Shown here: positions 11,292 to 20,579 of the stretch, piece by piece
Numbering within the stretch: position 1 is the first letter of the stretch
Layout of the letters: every line of letters begins with the position of its first letter
NCBI GenBank assembly: GCA_014905825.1
Contig: JACGCN010000007.1
Location: 1,860,001-1,924,000 of the forward strand
Length of the DNA: 64,000 bases
Source: Lyophyllum atratum
Lineage: Eukaryota > Basidiomycota > Agaricomycetes > Agaricales > Lyophyllaceae
Direction: 5' to 3'
Position numbers and translations under genes: made by a program
The notes under the pieces: model-generated
Database searches by the model: none
Told to the model about the DNA's origin: nothing
Seen by the model: the letters and a program-made list of their open reading frames with translations, nothing else

Positions 11292-14200
11292 TTATCGCAG
11301 GCCTAGAAGATCACGGAAGCGGTTGAATGGATCGCGAGGGAGTGGTTTTGTAAAGACGTCGGCGACGTTGTACTTGGTGTTGACATAGCGTATATGGATC
11401 TCGTTAGATTGGACGCGTTCACGAAGGAAATGATATTTGATGTCCACATGTTTGACGCGTGCGTGAAGTAGTGGATCCTCGGAGAGGTTGATCGCGGCGT
11501 TGTTGTCGCATAGGATAGTGGTAGGATCTTTTGAGACGTCATGATCGATTCCTTTGAGTAGGGCGCGCAGCCAGATGCATTCTTGCGCGGCTTCGAACGC
11601 GGCCATGTATTCAGCTTCGCAGGATGAAGCTGCGACTGTCTTCTGCTTCCTCGCCGCCCATGAAACGGCCCCAGAACCTAAGCTCCATACAAAACCACCT
11701 ATACTCCTCCTGGTGTCAAGACAGCTGGCCCAGTCCGAGTCCGTGAAGCCGAGTAGCGAGGTTGAGATATTACCGCCGAGATGTAGCTTTAGTTCGCGTG
11801 TCCCCTTTAGATAACGGACTAATCGTATGGCGGCGTTCCAATGGATGGATGAGTATGAATCGACATATTGGGTGAGTTGTTGCACGGCATAAGAGATATC
11901 GGGGTGCGTGGAGATCGCGAGGTAGAGGAGGCACCCGACGAGAGATCGATAAGGTATCTTGGCGAGTGTGTCCTGCTCCTCCTTAGGTAGAGATGTGCGA
12001 TCAACGCGTCGTAGTTTTAATCCCGGATCCATTGGGAGGGAGATGGGTGCCGCGTCTTTCTGACCGAATTGGTGTATGATCTTATCGATTAGTGCTGTCT
12101 GAGAGAGTTTCACAGACCGATTGGGGAGGTCCCATTCGACGGCGATGCCGACGACGAATCGTGGGGTTCCGAGATCGGAAATAGTCCATACAGTGCGCAT
12201 TTGAGCTTTGAAGCGATCATTCTCGGCTTTGGAACTTGCGATGGAGAGGAAGTCGTCCACATGAACGGCGGCTACAATGGTACCTGAGTCAGCTTTCCGG
12301 TAATAGATGCAGGACTCGCACGCGAGACGCGTGAACCCCCAAGTCAGCATATTGTCGTTGAGCGTTTTGTTCCAGATGCGGCCGCTTTGCTTCATCCCAT
12401 ATAATCCCCTCACTAGACACCATACCCAGTCTTCCTTCCCTGATTCCTCAAATCCTTCCGGTTGTTCCATATATTGGATCTCGTCCTCTGGTAGAAGACC
12501 GTAGAGGAAAGCGGTTTTCACGTCAATCTGTGTCGCGTCCCATCCCTGAGAGGCCGCAAGATGTAAGAGGATTCGCCATGACTCCATACGCGCTGTAGGT
12601 GAGGTGGTCTTCGTGTAATCTCGCCCGTAGACTTGTTCATATCCCTTGAAGACTAGACGGACCTTAAACCGTACAGCCTTCCCATTTTCGTCGCGTTTAA
12701 TTTTGAATATAGGACGGCCTTTGCGTACTTTCTGGCCTTGCGGGACGTCCGATCGAGGGACGAGTTTGTAAACCCCCATTTCCTTCAGCGAGTTGAGTTC
12801 CTCTCTATATCCCTCAGCCCATTTGGCTGCATCTGCGGATGCCTTAGCCTCCGCCCATGTTTTCGGCTCATCCTCAAACTCTATATCCGCCGGATCAATG
12901 CCCCCTGAGTCAATAATAGCTGCAAGGAGTCGATCATGATCGACGTCGAGCCCTAGATCAGGCACGTTCAGCAGATCACGGAGTTCGGAATCCGCTCTGA
13001 CGTCAGGTTCCTCGGCCTGCACGCGTCGTTCCGCTCGCGCTGCCTTCACGCGTTCCGCGCTTTCCTTCGACTCCTGAACTGCACGTTGAGTACGCGTTGG
13101 TGGAGGATTGTCGGGGTTGCTCTTTTCGGTTGGCGTGATTGTTCGGTTAGATCGACGTAAGGGTTCGGGAGCGGGAGGCGCGTTAAGCGGTGGCTCGACG
13201 GGGTCGATGGGTTCCATTGCAGGTGGAATGTTTGGATCATCAACGATGGGTGGTGGTAAGAGGTTGTCGTCATCATTTGCTATGATAGGGATATCGGTCG
13301 AGCCTGTGCGAATTTCTTCGAGGGTCGACGGTTCCGAAACGGTGACGTTGGGGAGAGGAATTTCTGGAGGTAAATGACCATCATGGCTCTCGAGGAATCG
13401 AACATGGTACGATTGGTAGATTTTCTGTGTTTTTCGCTCGTAGCATCGGTAGGTTTTCGAGTTGTGTCCATATCCGATGAGAATACATTCTGTCGAGCGC
13501 TCGAAGAGTTTCGGGTTGTGTTTGTTGATGAGGACAAATGCGCGACACCCTATTTCCCTCATATAGGAGTAGTCAGGCTTACGTTCGTACCAGAGTTCGA
13601 AGGGGGTGAGCCCCTTGAGCGATTTAGTTGCGGTCTTTTCATGAAGGTGCGCCGCAGTGAGATACAGTTCATCCCACAGATTGGGGGGGCATCCCATCGC
13701 AATTCGCATTGTTCGCGCTTTTCCCATGAGCGTGCGATGCATGCGTTCGACGCGCCCCATGTGAGCTGATGTGTAAGGTGCACCCAGTTCCTGTGAAGTC
13801 CCTCGAGATTGTAGCCATTTGTCCATCTCGTGTCCTTTGAGTTCGCCATCAAAGCCGGTGCGATAAATGCCGACTTTGAGTCCCGTTTCCGTTTCCCTAG
13901 CCAGCTCCCATGCTTTTAGGGCTGGAAGGGCGTCCGATTTGAGTCTCATGGGTACTGACCACGCTTTACTGGAATAGTCATCGACAATGTTCATGACATA
14001 TCTATTTCCAGTGCGCGATTCTACAGTCATTGGTCCGGAAAGATCTATCCAGACTTTCTCCAGCTTCCGAGTTGCTCTATGCCCCTTCCCTTCTTCCCGC
14101 ACCTTAGGTACCGGTGTCTTGGTCTGTTTTCCAAGAATACACGCGTCACACTTGGGCGGTTTGGAAGAAAGGAGATTTGGCGTACCTGCGGTACCCGCAA

Positions 14201-15224
14201 GCATGCCTGCCTTCGTCATGTCTATGAGAGTCTGGAAATTGGCATGCCCGAGACGGCGATGCCAAGTTTCGAGATTGACGGCGTGTTGGGTAGTGTAGGC
14301 ATGTTCAGCGAAGGTTGTGAGGACATTGAGCGAATAGAGTCGTTGGTTTGGAAGGAGCGATCCCTCGGCGATGAGAGCGCCGGAGGTGCGATCAATGATC
14401 TTAACTGACTCGTGATCGAAGTGGGCTGCGACGCCGGAGGTGGCTGAGAGAGAGCTGATGGAGATGAGACGGACGGTGGAATTGGGGATGTAGAGCGCGT
14501 CCTTGAGGATGATAGACGCGCCATGATCGAGATTGAGGCGAATGTTGCCGATGCCGACGGCTGCGACTGCTGAGCCGCCGACCCCGCGGATCTGACGAGG
14601 TGGGATATCGCGAAGACTGAGGAAATCTTCACGATTAGGGGATATATGAACCGTTGCGCCGGTGTCGACAAAGAACGGTTGGGCGGTTGTGCTCCTCCTC
14701 TGTTGGAGCGTCATGGTGTCGGCCGTCGCGAGAACAGTTTCCTCGACAGTGGCGACCGGATTCTCGAAGGCGAGGAAGCCATGGTATTCGACTTCCTCAA
14801 TGGACGCGATGCCGGAGTCAGATGCGAGGGAGTCAGATGCGAGGCCGGCGAATTCGGCGGACTTCGCGTCGGTCTGGAGTTTGGTGAGGTGCGCGGGATC
14901 GACGAAGAATGCCTGGCCGTCGCTACCTTTGACGGCTATGTAGGCCTTCGCGTTGCTCCCCTTCTTCTGTTCCTTCCCTTTTCCAACTGGACCGCCGCGC
15001 GCTGCGATCGATTCCGAGATCGTCTTTCCCTCCATTCCTCCTCCTTTCTGAACGCACCACTTCTGTGAGTGACCCCGACACGGCCGTCCCTTCGACTGAC
15101 AAAGAGTGCAGCAGATCGCTCCCGCGCCATGATTGTGGCCCGGGAGGTCGTTCGGATAGGAGCCTTTGGCAACGAGTGCGGTGTCGGACGAGTGGTGGGT
15201 AGATTTGGAATTAGGCAATAGCAT
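11292..15224 (-). CDS. copia pol: zinc knuckle, protease, integrase, RT, RNase H
   Basis: A 1,310-aa frame without interruption. The apparent ATG at 15224 lies inside the nested MITE, so this start is an artefact of the insertion; residues from about 5 on belong to the element. Features: an atypical Cys/His cluster at 38-57 (CCTLC...C...GH...C), aspartic protease site DTGA at 187-190, GAG-pre-integrase HHCC-type zinc region about 322-362 (H...H...CDAC), integrase core with acidic residues at about D394, D459 and E493, reverse transcriptase about 835-1080 with catalytic HVDD at 988-991 (YVDD in many relatives), and RNase H with TDSDWA, SSCEAEY and DNNAAI. All catalytic residues seem present. 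Translation of this half in the current copy is doubtful because the promoter-proximal gag frame stops in the MITE. Confidence 0.93.
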   Translation of the reverse strand: MLLPNSKSTHHSSDTALVAKGSYPNDLPGHNHGAGAICCTLCQSKGRPCRGHSQKWCVQKGGGMEGKTISESIAARGGPVGKGKEQKKGSNAKAYIAVKGSDGQAFFVDPAHLTKLQTDAKSAEFAGLASDSLASDSGIASIEEVEYHGFLAFENPVATVEETVLATADTMTLQQRRSTTAQPFFVDTGATVHISPNREDFLSLRDIPPRQIRGVGGSAVAAVGIGNIRLNLDHGASIILKDALYIPNSTVRLISISSLSATSGVAAHFDHESVKIIDRTSGALIAEGSLLPNQRLYSLNVLTTFAEHAYTTQHAVNLETWHRRLGHANFQTLIDMTKAGMLAGTAGTPNLLSSKPPKCDACILGKQTKTPVPKVREEGKGHRATRKLEKVWIDLSGPMTVESRTGNRYVMNIVDDYSSKAWSVPMRLKSDALPALKAWELARETETGLKVGIYRTGFDGELKGHEMDKWLQSRGTSQELGAPYTSAHMGRVERMHRTLMGKARTMRIAMGCPPNLWDELYLTAAHLHEKTATKSLKGLTPFELWYERKPDYSYMREIGCRAFVLINKHNPKLFERSTECILIGYGHNSKTYRCYERKTQKIYQSYHVRFLESHDGHLPPEIPLPNVTVSEPSTLEEIRTGSTDIPIIANDDDNLLPPPIVDDPNIPPAMEPIDPVEPPLNAPPAPEPLRRSNRTITPTEKSNPDNPPPTRTQRAVQESKESAERVKAARAERRVQAEEPDVRADSELRDLLNVPDLGLDVDHDRLLAAIIDSGGIDPADIEFEDEPKTWAEAKASADAAKWAEGYREELNSLKEMGVYKLVPRSDVPQGQKVRKGRPIFKIKRDENGKAVRFKVRLVFKGYEQVYGRDYTKTTSPTARMESWRILLHLAASQGWDATQIDVKTAFLYGLLPEDEIQYMEQPEGFEESGKEDWVWCLVRGLYGMKQSGRIWNKTLNDNMLTWGFTRLACESCIYYRKADSGTIVAAVHVDDFLSIASSKAENDRFKAQMRTVWTISDLGTPRFVVGIAVEWDLPNRSVKLSQTALIDKIIHQFGQKDAAPISLPMDPGLKLRRVDRTSLPKEEQDTLAKIPYRSLVGCLLYLAISTHPDISYAVQQLTQYVDSYSSIHWNAAIRLVRYLKGTRELKLHLGGNISTSLLGFTDSDWASCLDTRRSIGGFVWSLGSGAVSWAARKQKTVAASSCEAEYMAAFEAAQECIWLRALLKGIDHDVSKDPTTILCDNNAAINLSEDPLLHARVKHVDIKYHFLRERVQSNEIHIRYVNTKYNVADVFTKPLPRDPFNRFRDLLGLR

Positions 15225-15541
15225 GGGTAACCCCTGGGTATTTCAGCACCGACCCATACCCATACCCATGGACACCCATACCCATAACCCATGTGGGTTT
15301 ACCCATAAATCTGAGCCTTGATTGGCTCAAATAGGTCAGGTAGTGCCAAAGATATGATCAAAACGATGAGTTTTGATGTTCTTGATCATGTCCTAGCTAG
15401 TATCCGTCTATTTGACCAATCCTAGGCCTGTCTAAGGCTTATGTGCAAGCTCATGGGTACAGCAATGCCAACCCATACCCATACCCACATGTACCCATAC
15501 CCACGACCCACCATGGGTTTGAAAACCCATGCTATTCCCTA
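15212..15541. mobile_element. hAT-like MITE nested in copia gag-pol
   Basis: A 330-bp element. Its 17-bp terminal inverted repeats are TAGGCAATAGCATGGGT at the left and, in complement, TAGGGAATAGCATGGGT at the right (16 of 17 match). It is flanked by an exact 8-bp duplication TTTGGAAT at 15204-15211 and 15542-15549. An 8-bp duplication and TAGGG-type ends are the hallmark of hAT transposons. Both subterminal regions contain many copies of ACCCAT/CCCATA hexamers, which may be transposase binding sites. No coding capacity is seen. The first three bases of the right inverted repeat, read on the minus strand, supply the TAG that ends gag, and 338 bp (element plus one duplication) shifts the frame. 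Confidence 0.9.
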
Positions 15542-16243
15542 TTTGGAATTGATGATGGTTTGCTGATTCTCCATGAGACGACGAATATCAGCGGAGGTGT
15601 ATGGTTTATCCTTTGTCGAGTCGGCGAGGCCGCGAGACACGGACGCCTGTAAAGATTCGTAGGAATTCCCATTGAGGCTGTTGAGGAGCGCGATGCATGT
15701 GAAGAGGTCGACCGTAATGGTGCCCATATCGAACGCGCGACGGACAGTGTCGACAATCTTCTTTGCCGTGGTAGGGAGCGGCTCCGATGGGGAGCAGTAA
15801 GTTGCGAGAGCCTCTCTAAGGAGGGAGACCTGTTTGACGGGTCCTTCGCGTTGCGCTCGGCGCTTCAGGTCGTCGTAGCATGTCTGTGCCGTGCCGTCCG
15901 CTTTGAGATCAGGGATTTCCGTTTCTGCGACGGCAGAGCGGATAAAGGCGATGGCGAGCTTGTTATTTCTCTTCCAGTTGGCGTGGGCACGGGGTTCTGT
16001 GATTTCAGAGGGAACCTTGACTGGATCAATAACGTACTCATCGAGTCCGTTCATGATGAGTGCATCCTCGAGAAGCTGCGACCACTGATTGAAGTCGCCA
16101 TTCATGCGGTCGAATCTGGTGCCTGACCAGATAGTGCATATGGTGAGACGAGGGATGGATGGGTTAGCCGCATCGGAGGGTAGACTAGCCATGGTAGAGC
16201 TATGAGAGGTAGCAGCAGGGGGAGCAGCAGGGGGAACAGTCAT
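15539..16243 (-). CDS. copia gag (UBN2-type), truncated by MITE
   Basis: A 234-aa frame with the features of the copia-type gag polypeptide (UBN2 family): LTICTIWSGTRFDRMNGDF, then FNQWSQLLEDALIMNGLDEY, a Trp-rich N-terminal half and a helical C-terminal half ending SADIRRLMENQQTIINSK. It forms the virus-like particle shell in related elements. The stop codon is created by the terminal TAG of the nested MITE. The residues before it (INSK) recur right after the MITE in the pol frame, because the 8-bp target duplication is repeated there. In the ancestral element this frame ran on into pol. Confidence 0.9.
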   Translation of the reverse strand: MTVPPAAPPAATSHSSTMASLPSDAANPSIPRLTICTIWSGTRFDRMNGDFNQWSQLLEDALIMNGLDEYVIDPVKVPSEITEPRAHANWKRNNKLAIAFIRSAVAETEIPDLKADGTAQTCYDDLKRRAQREGPVKQVSLLREALATYCSPSEPLPTTAKKIVDTVRRAFDMGTITVDLFTCIALLNSLNGNSYESLQASVSRGLADSTKDKPYTSADIRRLMENQQTIINSK

Positions 16244-16407
16244 CTAGCAACGACAAAGGATTTCGCGTGAGTGGCGAGGCGCGTGTCGATAAGATCGCGA
16301 CGCGCTGATAAGATCGGGACAACTGGGCCCGGAGATAAGTTGATCGGAACGAGGGTTCCGGGATCACGGTAGGGATTCGAAAGCTCGTCACTGTTAAAGT
16401 GTACGGC

Positions 16408-16421
16408 TTATGCCCATAACC
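16408..16421 (-). other. candidate primer binding site of copia element
   Basis: Directly after the 5' LTR the minus strand reads GGTTATGGGC. GGTTATG is complementary to CATAACC, the anticodon-loop region of methionine tRNAs, as in copia elements primed by a half-tRNA. The match is short, so this is an inference. Confidence 0.45.
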
Positions 16422-16784
16422 TGTTAGAATCCTATACCGTAGGATAATAGACAGTTAATATGTCTAAGTGATAAGAGAGAAGATAGACCTCAGTCTCTTG
16501 TATAATTGACTATATTGATCAGCGTACCTAAGTGATAAGAGAGAAGATAGACTAAGGTACGTCAGTAATGATAAATATGGTAAGTAAGTAAGTGGCTCAC
16601 CCTCAGTCTCTTGTATAATTGACTGAGGGTGTAACGACGAGTAGCTATAGGTATATATACTGTAAGTATGATAAAGGTCCTTTGTATGTGAGTGGCCGTT
16701 TGTCAAGTATGAGATAAAGAAACCGGACCGTGATCTGATCGGCCCTCGACACAAAGCGTCTCGGTGCCGGATCAAATCCTAACA
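16422..16784 (-). repeat. 5' LTR of copia element
   Basis: 363 bp, apparently identical to the LTR at 10884-11246. In element orientation this is the promoter copy. It is followed at 16785-16789 by AATTT, the right target duplication. Confidence 0.95.
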
Positions 16785-17101
16785 AATTTCTCATCCTTCC
16801 ATGAAGCTGCGTGCTCCTTTCGGCGTCGGTTTGGGATAATAGGTCAGGGAAACAAGAAGAACGTCACTGACGAAGCAGTGATCTACTAAAATCAGATCTA
16901 ATCGAACCGTGGGAAATGCGGGGCTGTGCGATTTTAACTCCATCGATTACTGCCAAGCTTGATATAAGTAGTCGCTGTAAAATCGGATGGCTGACAATAC
17001 CAAGCATTCCCTTCCTTCGACCCAGTCCATTCATAGGGTATGTCCTGCCATAATACATTTTTCGACATTCCCAACCCGTTTGCCAGGTATAAGACTCGGA
17101 A
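16785..17101. other. upstream region of glycine-rich copy B
   Basis: 317 bp between the copia target duplication and the start of copy B. It should contain at least part of the promoter of copy B, so the retrotransposon landed just upstream of this gene. Nothing else is seen. Confidence 0.5.
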
Positions 17102-18118
17102 ATGTTCGTTCCCTTCTTCTCAGTACGATCCGACAAAAAGGCAAGGAAACTATATCGAAGAAAGGGCGGTGGAGGAGGTGGGAAAGGAGGTGGAGGAGGT
17201 GGGAAGTCAGGCGGCTCAACTGGTGGAACAGGCTCAAGCGGTGCTGGCCGATCTACTCCTATAAGTTCAGGTGGTTCCTCCAAGAGCGCGACGTCGTTTG
17301 GACCGGGGGGCGGAAAGTCTGCGCCCATTCCGGCTGGTCAGCCATTTGCAGGTCGTGACTCCGGCGGCGCTACGAGAGGTCAGGTTTATGGAAACCAGTA
17401 TGTTTGGTATCCTTCTGAGGTGGAACTACGAACTCACCCCCGTTATTCTAGGCAGTACGGTAGCGGGTACCCAGGAGTTGCCGGCCGGGGCGTTGCTGGA
17501 CGCGGATTCCCCTTCGTATTCTGGCCTCTTGCTTGGGGAGGAGTGGGTGGCATTGGTGCCGCTGCGTACTTGCACAATTCAGAGGTGAAACAGAAATACT
17601 CCGCTCCGTCGAAATACTAATGTTCCTCATTTCTTCAGTATGGTCGACCTAACAATAGCAGTCGACCAGGAGGCCCTATGGCTGCTGCAGCTTTCGTTTC
17701 AAGCACAGGCAACACGACGTATCGCATTCTCTCGGACAACACAACCATTATTGCATTGATTAGTCATATCAAGGACGCCTGCTCTTCCAATTTGAACAAT
17801 GGCTCTAGCTCCTCAGCCCCATCACCCTACCAGGACTCGTTCTCTGCCATTCCCCAACCGGAACAGACTATCCAATATTATCGAGCAAGCTCGATTGCAC
17901 TGACTCTCGATGGCTACAATAACACCGGCGCCCTCGGACCTGACGGAACGGCCGACACTCCCCTGCCCAATAATATTGACACGAATCTTCTGACCTGTCT
18001 TAACCAAACAATCGGAGATGCAGCTCCTCTCATCGGCGGCGTACCTGGTCTCTCTGTGCCGAGCATGGGCCTTTTGGGCCTGCTCTGGGTCCTGTGGTCT
18101 TTCTCGTCCTTGTTCTAA
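17102..18118 (+). CDS. glycine-rich membrane/surface protein, copy B
   Basis: Exons 17102-17397, 17452-17584 and 17639-18118 splice to 302 aa. The middle exon is 133 nt in both copies A and B, and both introns are at the same positions. Intron 1 is 54 bp without a stop, so retention would add 18 residues; homology to copy A supports splicing. The protein has a basic start (KLYRRK), a Gly/Lys/Ser-rich stretch, then YGSGYPGVAGRG, GRGFPFVFW and a hydrophobic glycine-rich segment, SRPGGPM, several Asn-X-Thr sites, TIQYYRASS, LDGYNNTG, a second cysteine and a hydrophobic C-terminal tail (about 18 residues) that could be a GPI signal. No classical N-terminal signal peptide is seen. Function unknown; probably a membrane or wall-associated protein. 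Confidence 0.87.
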
Positions 18119-19247
18119 TCCCTCAATCAGCATCTATCCACCCTTCCTTGTACCCTCATGTACGTTATGCTTTATTTCGCGGTGACGACTATAGCCAGGT
18201 ATGTCTTGTTACCTTCATCACGTCGCTCCCGCGGTTGACCATATACATTTAGATGTTCTAACACGAACTAGCCTTTGGCTTCTTAATGATATACCCGTCG
18301 TTTCGTACCCTCGATGACATACTGGTGCTTGTACACGAAATAATGAAGGCACTCTATCTACTGTATTGCTCAATATCATATACCTTTTGTTTTGTCAAGG
18401 TGACTGTTCTATGCATTGCGGTCGTCCGTCAGTCAACAACTGAAATGCGCTGTTGCCCGTTCTACAAGTCTTCGAGGTTGCCCGTTTCAATACAAGATCG
18501 AGCGACTCAAGAACAGAAATTTTCACGTATTCGGTAATCCATGAGTACTTTGGCATCAACGTCACGCATTACCTCGTGTAGTAAGCATGCACTGGCGGGC
18601 GTTGTTTCCGGGCGAGCGCCGAGCATGCAGTGCTGGCCAACCTGGTTACGATGCCGAGTTTGGTATGCGATTCGCTCTTCCTGGAGTTGACGAATCTGTT
18701 CTCCGATGTCATTGAGCAAGGCCCGGAACAGAATTCCAACCTGAGCGTCTGTAGGTCCTAGCGTGGCGATGTGTGGTCACATTCGACCTATTGTTTATTT
18801 CTGATCACGCCTCGCGCCCCTAAAAACAGTACACATTCGTTATCCACAGTCGACCCATGGATCCTTGAACCTGTTTGCCCAAGTTCTGCTTCGTCCTCCG
18901 AAGGGAGTCCATCTGGACCTCTCGGCGCTGACGCTGACCTTGTTTCATTGAGCGTAGGATAAGCCATATTGCTCTGCTAGTCCGCGGCATTGCTCAGCGG
19001 GCTGTCTTATCTCGATCTACTTTGTCTTCCGCATCTCGATGGTCTCTTGCTATATTTTGGTTCAGTTGGCCACGCGACACGCCCCGGAATGTTCGACGCA
19101 GCTAATACACCTAACCATTCTTCAGCCATCGCCTTCTTTCATGCTTCCCTGACCATAGGGGGGGTCGAAGGTCATGGTAAGCAAAAATTCAACCTTGCCC
19201 CCACCGCCACCACCCGCGTTTAACATGTCCCTTAGCACCCGCAGAAG
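18119..19247. other. intergenic region with possible minus-strand coding fragment
   Basis: Mostly without a recognisable gene. On the minus strand 18508-18740 and 18820-18966 give coding-like peptides (GEQIRQLQEERIAYQTRH; an ATG start MAYPTLNETRSAS) that might be two exons of a small helical protein, but I found no splice pair that joins them cleanly and no known family. Confidence 0.3.
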
Positions 19248-20167
19248 ATGTACTTATCATTCTTCTCGAAGCGCGCCCCGTCCCAAGAAGCGGAGGTCGT
19301 TGAGGGAGTAGCGGATCTACAGGCGGCCAAGGCGGCAAGTCCACAGGCAAATCCCCTTCTCTGGCACTCCGATTCCCGCTTCGTGGAAGGGAAAGGAGGT
19401 GGTAAGGAAGTCCTTACCTCGTTCGGTTTTCCCATTGCTGGCCATCCATGGGTTGTTCCAGAGCTGATGTTTTCGGGAATGGGCGAGACGGTTTTCTGTG
19501 CGCTTTGAATTTACCCATTCTAATTTCATTCAAGACATCACAACGGCGGTTATCCAAGGTCTTCGGCGGCAGGCGTGAAGGCCACAACCATCCCTTCAGT
19601 TTCTGGCTCATATTGTTGGTGGGTTTCCGCCTGATATCTATCCCAACATCTACCTCGCCCCAGAGAAGCAGATTAATACCCGGCTCATGGGATCACCAAG
19701 CCAATGTTGTATTTGTTCTACTGCGAACTAGTATGGACTCCCATGGAACAGATAGGCCTGGTGACCCAATGGCTATTGCAACTTCCACTTCTCCAAGCAT
19801 CAACTACCGCTTCGTGTCGGACCGGACTAAGCGACTGTGGCGGCAGAAGCTAACATGGACTGTTCGCCAAGCATCAACGTTTCAACTATGTACCGCTTCG
19901 TACCATCGGACCGGACCAAGCGATTGTCCTAGTCCCAGAAGTGAACGCGGACTGTTCCGAGGTCGTAGCTTGGTCGTAGCCTGTCGTAGCACCTTCAAGT
20001 TCGGCGCCTGTTACATTTACTAGAAGCAATCAAGCAGGCCTCTGCCTGAGCATGCCATCCAATATTATCGGAGCTCTTCTGCGGTTCTGGTACTAGGTAG
20101 GCACGATGACAAAGCAAATACGAGTAGTGCGTCGTCTCTGTCATACCCTCGATTCTTGGCTGGTTAG
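19248..20167 (+). pseudogene. decayed third copy of the glycine-rich protein gene
   Basis: Blocks of copies A and B recur in order but in different frames. These are a start MYLSFFSKR like MFVPFFSVR, a Gly-rich stretch containing a stop (RSGGR, stop, GSSGSTGGQGGKS), GGYPRSSAAGVKA opposite GSGYPGVAGRGVAG near 19555, TDRPGDPMA opposite SSRPGGPMA near 19750, and HAIQYYRSSSAVLVL opposite TIQYYRASS near 20060. Near 19820-19930 a segment around CGGACCGGAC is partly duplicated. Stops and frame shifts make an intact product impossible. The order A-B-C over 12.6 kb on one strand indicates tandem duplication, with the copia element later inserted between A and B. Confidence 0.8.
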
Positions 20168-20579
20168 TTTCTGTGACGGTGTTTGCTGTGTATGCTTTCA
20201 TTTCGTATTCAACTTGCCCTTACATATTTATGATCGTCGACCTCTATAGATCTTGATACGCTGCGAGTATCCTTAGGATATACATTTTCCGTACTCTCTA
20301 TTTTAGTATCTATCTAATTCGACGACACGTCAAGGAATAGTACTCTTGAAACAAAATTTCCGGAGAGGCGATCTAATCTTATCTCTTGTGTGCGAACACG
20401 ATCGGGCCGGCCTGACCGTATAATTGAATTGAATTTGCATCATATGCTCCTGCTCTTGACCCCATCAGCTCCAATAACCATGCAATCAAATTTCACCTCG
20501 ACATTTTCAACCGCTTCTGCTTCTCTTAAAGCTGCTCTTCTCAAGACGACGGATCTCGCGTCCCTCCTTCTCTGTAACT
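20168..20579. other. promoter-side region of inositol oxygenase gene
   Basis: 412 bp, no gene seen. It is pyrimidine-rich close to the start codon at 20580. Confidence 0.45.

Larger units (their letters stand above)
10884..16784 (-). mobile_element. Ty1/copia LTR retrotransposon, young, carrying a nested MITE
   Basis: A complete element of 5,901 bp on the minus strand. Its two 363-bp LTRs (10884-11246 and 16422-16784) appear identical, begin TGTTAG and end CTAACA, and are flanked by the 5-bp target duplication AATTT (10879-10883 and 16785-16789). The internal order on the minus strand is gag, protease, integrase, reverse transcriptase, RNase H, which defines the copia superfamily. The gag and pol frames are separated only because a hAT-like MITE (15212-15541) sits inside the coding region. 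Without the MITE and one copy of its 8-bp duplication, the frames have the same phase and would form one polyprotein of 1,537 codons. Identical LTRs and a long undamaged pol frame indicate very recent insertion. It lies between glycine-rich copies A and B. Confidence 0.95.

Noticed and set aside
15212..15541. ACCCAT-type repeats taken at first for internal telomere sequence
   Set aside because: The hexamer is not TTAGGG/CCCTAA, and the segment has inverted repeats and an 8-bp duplication, which define a transposon.
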